This document shows positions 1 through 6,009 of a DNA stretch of 6,611 nt, piece after piece. The notes beneath the pieces are model-generated. The model was given only the letters and a program-made list of their open reading frames with translations. It made no database searches and was not told where the DNA came from. Numbering within the stretch: the first letter of the stretch is position 1; each line of letters starts with the position of its first letter. The DNA comes from Bacillota bacterium. GTDB lineage: Bacteria; Bacillota; Clostridia; UBA1381. Where the stretch lies: NCBI GenBank assembly GCA_021205715.1, contig JAJPXA010000184.1:1-6611 (forward strand), in the 5' to 3' direction. A program made the position numbers and the translations under genes.

Positions 1-11
1 CCGTGATAGTA

Positions 12-17
12 TATAAT
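12..17 (+). promoter_or_regulatory. possible -10 box of the fapR promoter
   Basis: A perfect TATAAT lies 19 bases before the FapR operator. A matching -35 box would fall before the window start, so the promoter cannot be confirmed. If real, transcription would begin near base 24 and the operator would sit about 12 to 28 bases downstream of it, where a bound repressor could block the polymerase. No extended -10 TGn is present. Confidence 0.35.
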
Positions 18-35
18 AAAACTTATAAGGATAAA

Positions 36-52
36 TTAACACCTGGTACTAA
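36..52 (+). promoter_or_regulatory. FapR operator (autoregulatory site)
   Basis: The 17 bases TTAACACCTGGTACTAA match the known FapR operator consensus TTAGTACCTRNTACTAA at 15 of 17 positions; the two mismatches are both in the left half (AC instead of GT). The site is the core of a 23-bp inverted repeat (33-55) centred on base 44, with arms AAATTA and TAATTT and inner ACC and GGT. It lies just upstream of fapR, as in Bacillus and Listeria, where FapR represses its own operon until malonyl-CoA releases it. Both the repressor gene and its site are present, which supports each call. Confidence 0.9.
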
Positions 53-61
53 TTTATTATC

Positions 62-70
62 GGAAAGGGG
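62..70 (+). promoter_or_regulatory. ribosome binding site that decides the fapR start
   Basis: The purine run GGAAAGGGG ends on the first base of the upstream GTG (70-72), so it cannot serve that codon. It lies 8 bases before the in-frame TTG at 79, a normal spacing. This favours TTG as the start. Confidence 0.6.
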
Positions 71-78
71 TGTCGGGA

Positions 79-621
79 TTGGGACGTGCGGCATTGAAAA
101 AAGAAGAGCGTCACGCGTATTTGCTGCAAATGCTCGAGGAAAACCCTTTTTTAAAGGATGACGACCTTGCCGCCGCGTGCAACGTCAGCATTTCGACGAT
201 TCGCATCGACCGCGCGGAGCTTGGCATTGCCGAATACCGCGAGAGGGTAAAAAAAGCGGCGAGCGGCAAGATGAATAACGAAAAGGCGGAAATGCTCGAC
301 CTGAATCTCTATCAAGACGGACTCGCGGTTTTGAAAACCGACGATAATATGACATTTAACGGCACAGAAATCATTAAAAGCCAGAGCCTTTACGCGTTCG
401 CCGAAAGCCTGGCGCTCGATGTTATAGACGCGAAAGCCGCGCTTGTAAAGGTGGCGAACGTGAAGTATATTCAAGAGGTTCACAAGGGCAGCAGACTGCT
501 CGCAAAATCGAAGGTCGTAAGAGTTAAGGAAAACGAGTATATCGTTCACGTCTTTATAAAGTCGAATATGAACGAGGTGTTCAGAGGCAAATTCAGTTTA
601 CTCGTGCCGAACAATAATTAA
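79..621 (+). CDS. fapR: FapR, malonyl-CoA-responsive repressor of fatty acid and phospholipid synthesis genes
   Basis: Cytoplasmic transcription repressor, 180 residues from the TTG start (183 from GTG at 70); the Bacillus protein is about 188. An N-terminal helix-turn-helix spans about residues 10-55, with the typical stretch VSISTIRIDRAELGI closely matching Bacillus FapR. A linker helix follows, then a C-terminal hot-dog-fold effector domain (about 75-180), including SLYAFAESLALDVID. The family binds malonyl-CoA there and then leaves the DNA. TTG 79 is preferred because it has a properly spaced ribosome binding site and gives an N-terminus (MGRAALKKEERHAYLLQ) like that of homologues. The Arg-Gly pair of Bacillus FapR (R106-G107, from memory) is Lys100-Ser101 here. 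First gene of the cluster, with its operator upstream and plsX 16 bases downstream. Identity is very likely; the exact start is less certain. Confidence 0.93.
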   Translation: MGRAALKKEERHAYLLQMLEENPFLKDDDLAAACNVSISTIRIDRAELGIAEYRERVKKAASGKMNNEKAEMLDLNLYQDGLAVLKTDDNMTFNGTEIIKSQSLYAFAESLALDVIDAKAALVKVANVKYIQEVHKGSRLLAKSKVVRVKENEYIVHVFIKSNMNEVFRGKFSLLVPNNN

Positions 622-622
622 C

Positions 623-627
623 AGAGG
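623..627 (+). promoter_or_regulatory. ribosome binding site that decides the plsX start
   Basis: AGAGG lies 10 bases before ATG 638 but only 4 before the in-frame GTG at 632. ATG 638 also gives the family N-terminus MKLIIDAMGGD, so the shorter protein is preferred. Confidence 0.6.
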
Positions 628-637
628 TTAAGTGATT

Positions 638-1654
638 ATGAAGCTTATTATAGACGCAATGGGCGGCGATAACGCTCCGCAGGCACCCGTAGAGGCGGGC
701 GCGAGAGCGGCAAGAGAATTGGGAATAAACATTGTCCTTGTGGGTAAGGAGCAGGTTCTGAAAAACGAGCTGTCGCGCTATACATATCCTGAGGATAAGT
801 TGGAAATTGTAAACGCGGACGAGGTTATAACCAACCACGAGGAGCCGGTAAAGGCGGTAAAAACGAAGAAAAACTCATCGCTTGTGGTTGCCGCGAGGAT
901 GTTAAGGAACAAAGAGGGCGACGCGATGCGCGCGATGGGCAATACCGGCCCGCTTCTCGCGGCGGGACTTCTCATCGTCGGCAGAATACGCGGTATTTTA
1001 CGGCCCGCGCTCGCGACGCTTTTGCCGACCGAGAACGGCCCGAAGCTCCTGCTTGATGCGGGCGCGAATACCAACTGCAAGCCGGAAAATCTGGTGCAGT
1101 TCGCAGTTATGGGAAGCATTTATATGAAAAACGTGATGTCCGTGGAAATGCCGAGCGTCGGACTTATGTCCATCGGCGAGGAGGAGGGCAAGGGCGACGA
1201 CCTTACAAAAAAGACGTTCTCAAAGCTCAAAAGCGCTCCGATAAATTTTTACGGAAATATCGAGGGCAGAGATGTTATGCTCGGAACGACCGACGTTATG
1301 GTCTGCGACGGATTTGTCGGAAATGTGGTTTTGAAAACCGTCGAGGGTATGGGGTCGTTCCTCGGAAAATCGCTTAAAAGGATGTTCCTTAAAAACGCGG
1401 TCACAAAAATCGGCGCGTTATGCCTTTCATCGGGCGTAAAGGAGCTGAAGCAGCTTATTGATTACAGGGAATACGGCGGAGCGCCTCTTTTGGGCGTGCG
1501 AAGCACTGTTATAAAGGGTCACGGCTCATCGGATGCGAAAGCTGTATTTTCGGCAATAAAGCAGGCAAAAAAAGCGGTTGAAACAAATATAGTTGAGGAA
1601 ATCAAAAGCAGTCTTACAAAAATAGACTTGAGCGAAAAAAAGGAGGAAATATAA
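638..1654 (+). CDS. plsX: PlsX, phosphate acyltransferase (acyl-ACP:phosphate)
   Basis: Transfers acyl chains from acyl-ACP to inorganic phosphate. The acyl-phosphate is used by membrane PlsY to acylate glycerol-3-phosphate, the first step of phospholipid synthesis. PlsX is a peripheral protein on the inner membrane face. The 338 residues match the family length. Visible family motifs are DAMGGDNAP (6-14), GNTG (101-104), PALATLLPT (123-131), GANTNCKPENLVQ (142-154), IGEEEGKGDDLTK (179-191), DGFVGNVVLKT (224-234), YGGAPLLGV (279-287) and IKGHGSSDAKA (292-302). The usual SAGNTGA motif reads AMGNTGP (99-105), a change in one of the most conserved stretches, but the frame is intact and all other motifs are present. 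The stop overlaps the fabK start by one base, so translation is probably coupled. plsX beside fapR and upstream of acpP and rnc is a common Firmicutes arrangement. Confidence 0.96.
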   Translation: MKLIIDAMGGDNAPQAPVEAGARAARELGINIVLVGKEQVLKNELSRYTYPEDKLEIVNADEVITNHEEPVKAVKTKKNSSLVVAARMLRNKEGDAMRAMGNTGPLLAAGLLIVGRIRGILRPALATLLPTENGPKLLLDAGANTNCKPENLVQFAVMGSIYMKNVMSVEMPSVGLMSIGEEEGKGDDLTKKTFSKLKSAPINFYGNIEGRDVMLGTTDVMVCDGFVGNVVLKTVEGMGSFLGKSLKRMFLKNAVTKIGALCLSSGVKELKQLIDYREYGGAPLLGVRSTVIKGHGSSDAKAVFSAIKQAKKAVETNIVEEIKSSLTKIDLSEKKEEI

Positions 1655-2601
1655 TGAGCGCAAGAATATGTGATTTGTTCGGAATTAAGTATCCCGTTAT
1701 TCAGGGCGGTATGGCTTGGGTTGCCACGGCGGAGTTGGCGGCGGCGGTGTCGAACGCGGGCGGATTGGGAATAGTAGCCGCGGGCGGCGCGCCGGCGGAT
1801 GTTGTCCGCGAGGAGATAAGAAAGTGCAAAAAGCTTACCGATAAGCCTTTCGGCGTAAACGTAATGCTTATGTCGCCGTTTGCGGCGGACATTATGCAGG
1901 TGGTAGTAGAGGAAAAGCCTGCCGTTATCGCAACAGGCGCGGGTAACCCCGGTAAATATATACCGGCGCTTAAAGAGGCGGGCATAAAGATATGCCCCGT
2001 GGTATCATCTGTCGCTTTGGCGAGAAAGATGGAAAAGGACGGCGCGGACGCCGTCGTTGCCGAGGGTACCGAATCCGGAGGTCACATAGGCGAGCTTACG
2101 ACGATGGTGCTTGTTCCTCAGGTCGTTGACGCGGTAAGCATACCCGTAATCGCCGCGGGCGGCATAGCGGACAAGCGCGGTATGATAGCGTCGTTTGCGC
2201 TTGGCGCCGAGGGCATACAGGTCGGCACGAGATTTATATGCTCCGAGGAATGTATTGCGCACGAGAATTATAAGCAGGCGGTCATTAAGGCGAAAGACCG
2301 CGACGCGGTTGTAACCGGACGCTTAAACGGCGCGCCGGTAAGAGCACTTAAAAATTCGCTTACAAAGGAATATGACAGACTCGAAAAGGCAGGCGCGTCA
2401 AAGGACGAGATAGAGCAGCTCGGCGTGGGCGGCTTAAGACGCGCCTTCCAAGAGGGCGACACGAAAACCGGCTCGCTTATGGCGGGACAGTCTGCGGCGA
2501 TGGTTACGAAAATCGAGAGCTGCGCGGATATAATAAAGAGCTATTTCGAGGGTACGGAAGAGATACTCGAGGCAATCGCGAAGAAGTCGGAGGTAGAATA
2601 A
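1654..2601 (+). CDS. fabK: FabK, flavin-dependent enoyl-ACP reductase
   Basis: Reduces trans-2-enoyl-ACP to acyl-ACP, the last step of each elongation cycle, using FMN and NAD(P)H. It is a TIM barrel of the nitronate monooxygenase/IMPDH-like family, unrelated to FabI. The 315 residues align closely along their length with pneumococcal FabK as I recall it: YPVIQGGMAWVA (13-24), AGGLGIV (35-41), KPFGVNVMLMSP (64-75), TGAGNP (94-99), the flavin-loop AEGTESGGHIG (136-146), IPVIAAGGIAD, LGAEGIQVGTRF and GSLMAGQSA. His144 in GGHIG matches the position of the catalytic-site histidine of the pneumococcal enzyme. AGGAGG (1641-1646) lies 7 bases before ATG 1654, which overlaps the plsX stop. Other 2-nitropropane-dioxygenase-like proteins share the fold, but the context and the near full-length match point to FabK. 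The family is naturally insensitive to triclosan. Confidence 0.95.
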   Translation: MSARICDLFGIKYPVIQGGMAWVATAELAAAVSNAGGLGIVAAGGAPADVVREEIRKCKKLTDKPFGVNVMLMSPFAADIMQVVVEEKPAVIATGAGNPGKYIPALKEAGIKICPVVSSVALARKMEKDGADAVVAEGTESGGHIGELTTMVLVPQVVDAVSIPVIAAGGIADKRGMIASFALGAEGIQVGTRFICSEECIAHENYKQAVIKAKDRDAVVTGRLNGAPVRALKNSLTKEYDRLEKAGASKDEIEQLGVGGLRRAFQEGDTKTGSLMAGQSAAMVTKIESCADIIKSYFEGTEEILEAIAKKSEVE

Positions 2602-2602
2602 T

Positions 2603-3538
2603 ATGGGTAAAACAGCGTTTATGTTTGCCGGACAGGGCGCGCAGGCGGTCGGAATGGGCAAGGAGCTTGCGGATAATTTCGACTGCGCGGCAAAGACCTT
2701 TGACGAAGCGTCGGAGGCGCTCGGATTTGACGTTAAGGATATGATATTTAACGGCGACGCGGAAACACTTATGATAACCGAGAACACTCAGCCGACCATC
2801 GTCACGATGAGTGTGGCGGCGCTGAGAGTTTTGGAGGAAAAGGGTGTAAAGGCGGATGTCGCGGCAGGCTTGAGCCTCGGCGAATACACCGCGCATATAG
2901 CGTCCGGCTCGATGAAGTTTTCGGACGGCGTTAAGCTCGTTAAAAAGAGAGGAAAATATATGCAGGAGGAGGTTCCGATAGGCGTCGGCGCTATGGCGGC
3001 TGTTATCGGACTTTCGCAGGAAGACGTTATCGAAGCGTGCAACGTAGCGTCGCAGATGGGCGTATGCTCGCCGGCGAATTTCAACTGCCCGGGACAGATA
3101 GTCGTATCGGGCGAAAAGGCGGCTGTCGAGAAATGCTGCGAGATTGCAAAGGAAAAAGGCGCGAAAAGAGCAATGCTTATGCCGGTTTCGGCGCCGTTCC
3201 ATTGTGAATTGCTCGTCGGCGCGGGAAAAAAGCTTGCAAAAGAGCTGGAAGATGTGGTATTATATGATATGGGCATACCGGTTATAACCAATGTTACCGC
3301 CGATTATGTTCCGTCAAAGGACGATATCAAGGATTTGCTTGTAAGACAGGTTTCCTCGTCGGTAAGATGGGAAGATTCCGTAAGACGTATGATTGCCGAC
3401 GGTGTCGACACCTTCGTTGAGATAGGTCCCGGCAAAACGTTATGCGGATTTTTAAGACGAATAGACAAATCGCTCACCTGCTGTAATGTCGAGGATATGG
3501 CGTCGCTTGAAAAAACGTTGGAAATATTGAACAAATGA
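2603..3538 (+). CDS. fabD: FabD, malonyl-CoA:ACP transacylase
   Basis: Moves malonyl from CoA to the phosphopantetheine of AcpP, supplying the extender unit for FabF. The 311 residues are the usual length. The N-terminal FAGQGAQ carries the oxyanion-hole Gln11. The nucleophile motif is GLSLGEY with Ser91. Arg116, in KKRGKYMQE, is the expected malonyl-carboxylate ligand. His200 in SAPFH is the catalytic partner, and FNCPGQIVVSG (160-170) and IGPGKTL (274-280) complete the family pattern. The motif has Leu90 where E. coli has His (GHSLGE), a variant I recall from other Firmicutes FabD proteins such as the pneumococcal one. GGAGG (2589-2593), inside the end of fabK, lies 9 bases before the start. 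The one-base gap from fabK suggests translational coupling. Confidence 0.96.
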   Translation: MGKTAFMFAGQGAQAVGMGKELADNFDCAAKTFDEASEALGFDVKDMIFNGDAETLMITENTQPTIVTMSVAALRVLEEKGVKADVAAGLSLGEYTAHIASGSMKFSDGVKLVKKRGKYMQEEVPIGVGAMAAVIGLSQEDVIEACNVASQMGVCSPANFNCPGQIVVSGEKAAVEKCCEIAKEKGAKRAMLMPVSAPFHCELLVGAGKKLAKELEDVVLYDMGIPVITNVTADYVPSKDDIKDLLVRQVSSSVRWEDSVRRMIADGVDTFVEIGPGKTLCGFLRRIDKSLTCCNVEDMASLEKTLEILNK

Positions 3539-3551
3539 TTTGAATAGGCGG

Positions 3552-3557
3552 AAGGAG
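3552..3557 (+). promoter_or_regulatory. ribosome binding site that decides the fabG start
   Basis: AAGGAG lies 6 bases before ATG 3564. An in-frame TTG at 3540 would extend the protein by eight residues, but this ribosome binding site would then lie inside the gene and the extension is not family-like. Confidence 0.75.
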
Positions 3558-3563
3558 ATTATT

Positions 3564-4304
3564 ATGTTAAAAGGAAAAACAGCGGTAATAACGGGTTCGG
3601 GACGCGGTATCGGAAAGGCGATTGCCCAAAAGCTCGCCTCATACGGCGCAAATATCGTTATAAACGACATCCCGTCGTCGGATTACGCGGACGAAACGTG
3701 CGAGGAAATTAAGGCTATGGGCGTTGATTCGATAGTCGTAAAGGGCGATGTCAGAAGCACAGAGGATGTGCAGACGCTTATTAACACTACATTGGAAAAA
3801 TTCGGTAAAATAGATATATTCGTAAACAATGCCGGCGTAACGCGCGACGGCTTGATGCTTCGAATGACCGAGGACGACTGGGACTTGGTTATGGATATTA
3901 ATTTAAAGGGCGCGTTTAATTGCATAAAGGCAGTCGCGAAGCCGATGATGAAACAGCGCGCGGGCGCGATTGTAAACGTGTCGTCGGTTGTCGGCGTTAT
4001 GGGCAACGCCGGTCAGGCGAATTACAGCGCCTCAAAGGCGGGACTTATCGGTCTTACAAAGACCACCGCGAAGGAATTCGCATCAAGGGGCATAAGATGC
4101 AACGCCATCGCTCCGGGATTTATCGAGTCGGCAATGACGGACAAGCTTCCCGATGACGTGAAAAAGGAATATTTCAAGGCTATTCCGCTCGCGAAATTCG
4201 GAACGATAGACGAGGTTGCAAACGTTGTCGCGTTTTTGGCGTCGGATATGTCCTCATATGTGACGGGTCAGGTAATAAACATTGACGGCGGATTGCATAT
4301 GTAA
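3564..4304 (+). CDS. fabG: FabG, 3-oxoacyl-ACP reductase (short-chain dehydrogenase)
   Basis: Reduces 3-oxoacyl-ACP to (R)-3-hydroxyacyl-ACP, the first reduction of the elongation cycle. Starting from ATG 3564 it has 246 residues, a standard FabG length. Classical short-chain dehydrogenase features are the cofactor motif TGSGRGIG (10-17), NNAG (88-91), and the catalytic tetrad Asn113, Ser141, Tyr154 and Lys158 within SSVVGVMGNAGQANYSASK (140-158). The C-terminus YVTGQVINIDGG is typical. The second Rossmann strand ends in VINDIP with Asp35, where NADPH-dependent FabG proteins usually lack an acidic residue; Asp here is the usual mark of NADH preference. Arg14, common in NADPH-using FabG proteins, is kept, so the cofactor is uncertain. 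It starts 25 bases after fabD, and its neighbours make a general dehydrogenase role unlikely. Confidence 0.95.
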   Translation: MLKGKTAVITGSGRGIGKAIAQKLASYGANIVINDIPSSDYADETCEEIKAMGVDSIVVKGDVRSTEDVQTLINTTLEKFGKIDIFVNNAGVTRDGLMLRMTEDDWDLVMDINLKGAFNCIKAVAKPMMKQRAGAIVNVSSVVGVMGNAGQANYSASKAGLIGLTKTTAKEFASRGIRCNAIAPGFIESAMTDKLPDDVKKEYFKAIPLAKFGTIDEVANVVAFLASDMSSYVTGQVINIDGGLHM

Positions 4305-4371
4305 GCTGATATTCGTATATAATTCTTATAGATTTATATATATACATTTTTTGAAAGGAGGTATTTCATAA
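4305..4371 (+). promoter_or_regulatory. AT-rich fabG-acpP spacer with a possible acpP promoter
   Basis: This 67-bp gap is far richer in A and T than the flanking genes. It holds a perfect TATAAT (4318-4323), preceded after 19 bases by a weak TTGCAT (4293-4298) inside the end of fabG. GTATATA (4315-4321) and TATATAC (4339-4345) could form a weak AU-only hairpin. Near its end is a strong AAAGGAGGT ribosome binding site (4354-4362), ending 9 bases before the acpP start. ACP is normally needed in large excess over the synthase enzymes, so an extra promoter and strong ribosome binding site would make sense, but the -35 match is poor. Confidence 0.3.
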
Positions 4372-4605
4372 ATGGAAGATATTTTTAAGAGAGTAAAAGC
4401 TGTAATTGTCGACCAGTTGGATGTAAGCGATGATGCGGTTACTATGGAAGCGTCTTTTATCGACGATTTGGGCGCGGATTCGCTTGATATAGTAGAGCTT
4501 GTTATGGGTTTTGAAACAGAATTTTATATTGAAATTCCCGACGAGCAGGCGGAAGGCATTAAAACAGTCGGCGACGCGGTAAACTATATTAAGGAAAATG
4601 CGTAA
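4372..4605 (+). CDS. acpP: acyl carrier protein
   Basis: Small acidic cytoplasmic carrier that holds the growing acyl chain on a phosphopantetheine arm and shuttles it among FabD, FabF, FabG, FabK and PlsX. The 77 residues are the usual length. The attachment motif is GADSLD with Ser37, followed by the acidic recognition helix DIVELVMGFETEF (39-51) and the family stretch IEIPDEQAE (53-61). The C-terminal helix TVGDAVNYI is also typical. It is one of few genes here with an AT-rich leader of its own and a near-perfect ribosome binding site. A strong hairpin starts 8 bases after its stop codon. Expression may therefore be raised or its mRNA segment stabilised relative to the neighbours, which is inference from layout. 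Confidence 0.97.
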   Translation: MEDIFKRVKAVIVDQLDVSDDAVTMEASFIDDLGADSLDIVELVMGFETEFYIEIPDEQAEGIKTVGDAVNYIKENA

Positions 4606-4612
4606 GCAAAGA

Positions 4613-4654
4613 GGTTTTTTCATCCCATATTAAATGGTATGGGATGAAAAAGCC
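4613..4654 (+). other. strong inverted repeat between acpP and fabF (mRNA hairpin)
   Basis: The arm TTTTTCATCCCATA (4616-4629) is the perfect reverse complement of TATGGGATGAAAAA (4638-4651), 14 bp. A T-G wobble (4615/4652) and two G-C pairs (4613-4614 with 4653-4654) extend it to 17 bp around an 8-base loop. The T run precedes the stem and the A run follows it, the reverse of an intrinsic terminator; because the structure is symmetric the same is true on the other strand. A role as a 3' stabiliser or RNase processing site for acpP mRNA fits better. The rest of the spacer to fabF (4655-4699) shows no convincing promoter. Confidence 0.75.
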
Positions 4655-4711
4655 GTAGTAATTAACGAAGCAATGATTTTACAATCAATGATATAAATTG
4701 GAGGAAATGCA

Positions 4712-5950
4712 ATGAAAAGAGTCGTAGTAACCGGATTGGGCGCCATAACTCCCATCGGCAAGGATATGCCGTCATTTTGGCAGGGCATAAAGGACGGCGA
4801 ATGCGGTATAGACAAGGTCACCTTGTTCGACGCGTCCGATTTGAAAACACAAATAGCCGGAGAGATTAAAGACTACAGTCCCGAGGACTATTTCGAGAAA
4901 AAGGAAGCCCGCAAAATGGACAGGTTCACTCAATTCGCTATGATTGCCGCGAATGAGGCTATCGCAAATTCGGGCATTGATATGGAAAAAGAGGACTCGT
5001 GGAGAGTCGGCGTTATAACCGGCACGGGCATAGGCGGAATTAACACCTTTATCGACCAGGACAACACTATGAATCAAAGAGGCCCCGGTAAGGTAAGTCC
5101 GTTCTTCATTCCGATGATGATTGGCAATATGGCGGCGGCGCAGATTGCGATTAAGCACAATATGCAGGGCGTGAACGAGAATGTCGTTACAGCCTGCGCG
5201 TCCGGTTCAAACGCGATTGGCACGGCTTTTCGTCATATTCAATACGGCGATACGGACGTAATCGTTGCCGGAGGCTGCGAAGCGGCTATAACAAAGCTCG
5301 CGTTCGCGGGATTTTGCAATATGAAGGCGATGACCACCAGAAACGACGATCCCAAGCACGCGTCGCGTCCGTTCGACGCCGAGCGCGACGGCTTCGCGTT
5401 ATCCGAGGGCGCGGGTTTCTTGGTTCTCGAGGAGCTTGAGCACGCCAAAGCGCGCGGCGCGCATATAATATGCGAAATGGCAGGCTACGGCGCGACCGAC
5501 GACGCGTATCATATCACAAGCCCCATTCCCGGCGGCAAGGGCGGCGCGAAGGCTATGGAATTCGCGATTAAGGACGCGGGTCTTACTCCCGAGGACATAA
5601 CATATATAAACGCTCACGGCACGTCAACGAAGTATAACGACCAGTTTGAAACGGAAGCGATAAAGGAAGTCTTTAAGGACGCGGCGAAAAATGTCGCGGT
5701 AAGCTCCACAAAGTCTATGACCGGTCATATGCTCGGAGCCGCAGGCGGCGTTGAAGCGATAATATGCGCGAAGGCAATAGAAGAGGGTTACATTCCTCCC
5801 ACAATCAATTACGAAAACCCCGACCCCGACTGCGATTTGGATATCGTTCCCAACGAGGGACGTTATCAGGACGTGAATTACGCTATGTCAAACTCGCTCG
5901 GATTCGGCGGACATAACGCTACGCTTCTCTTTAAAAAGTACACAGACTAA
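4712..5950 (+). CDS. fabF: FabF, 3-oxoacyl-ACP synthase II
   Basis: Condenses malonyl-ACP with acyl-ACP to lengthen the chain by two carbons. The 412 residues match the family. It has the thiolase fold with the Cys-His-His site: Cys162 in TACASGSNAIG, His302 in NAHGTST and His339 in TGHMLGAAGG, with Lys334 in SSTKS. Phe398 in SLGFGGHNA is the gating residue typical of FabF. The Cys-His-His triad excludes FabH, which has Cys-His-Asn; FabB is less likely because the phylum uses FabF and motifs such as GTGIGGINTF (103-112) fit it. GGAGG (4700-4704) lies 7 bases before ATG 4712. It is the last lipid gene here; a hairpin follows its stop after 7 bases. With no fabH in the window it is the only condensing enzyme seen. 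Confidence 0.96.
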   Translation: MKRVVVTGLGAITPIGKDMPSFWQGIKDGECGIDKVTLFDASDLKTQIAGEIKDYSPEDYFEKKEARKMDRFTQFAMIAANEAIANSGIDMEKEDSWRVGVITGTGIGGINTFIDQDNTMNQRGPGKVSPFFIPMMIGNMAAAQIAIKHNMQGVNENVVTACASGSNAIGTAFRHIQYGDTDVIVAGGCEAAITKLAFAGFCNMKAMTTRNDDPKHASRPFDAERDGFALSEGAGFLVLEELEHAKARGAHIICEMAGYGATDDAYHITSPIPGGKGGAKAMEFAIKDAGLTPEDITYINAHGTSTKYNDQFETEAIKEVFKDAAKNVAVSSTKSMTGHMLGAAGGVEAIICAKAIEEGYIPPTINYENPDPDCDLDIVPNEGRYQDVNYAMSNSLGFGGHNATLLFKKYTD

Positions 5951-5957
5951 GTATGTA

Positions 5958-5984
5958 AGAGGATGTTCTTTTTGGGCATCCTCT
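5958..5984 (+). other. hairpin after fabF (weak terminator or processing site)
   Basis: AGAGGATG (5958-5965) pairs perfectly with CATCCTCT (5977-5984). Two wobble pairs and one C-G pair inside could extend the stem to 11 bp with a five-T loop (5969-5973). A short GCAT/ATGC repeat follows directly (5985-5999). There is no T run after the stem, so it is at best a weak intrinsic terminator; reduced read-through into rnc or RNA end protection are the plausible roles. Confidence 0.5.
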
Positions 5985-6009
5985 GCATTGTTATTATGCA
6001 AAGTAAAAA

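Noticed and set aside
632..637. GTG start for plsX
   Set aside because: Only 4 bases from AGAGG and adds two residues not seen at the family N-terminus; ATG 638 fits better.
2867..2887. FabD nucleophile motif GLSLGEY lacking the His of GHSLGE
   Set aside because: I recall this variant from other Firmicutes FabD proteins, and Ser91, Arg116 and His200 are all present, so it is not evidence of a defect.
2504..3202. 232-residue open frame on the minus strand
   Set aside because: It lies opposite fabK/fabD, whose frames have full family motifs; it has an Arg/His/Leu-rich composition typical of antisense shadows and no recognisable domain.
3540..3563. TTG start extending FabG by eight residues
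   Set aside because: The ribosome binding site would fall inside the coding region, and the 246-residue form from ATG 3564 is the family length.
3920..4156. 78-residue open frame on the plus strand inside fabG
   Set aside because: It is out of frame with the intact catalytic region of FabG, and its Arg/Gly-rich composition matches a frame-shifted reading.
4613..4654. Intrinsic terminator after acpP
   Set aside because: No T run follows the stem on either strand; the T's are on the wrong side, so it is reported as a hairpin only.
4662..4697. Promoter before fabF (TTAACG or TTTACA with TATAAA)
   Set aside because: Spacers of 24 and 8 bases do not fit a sigma-A promoter.
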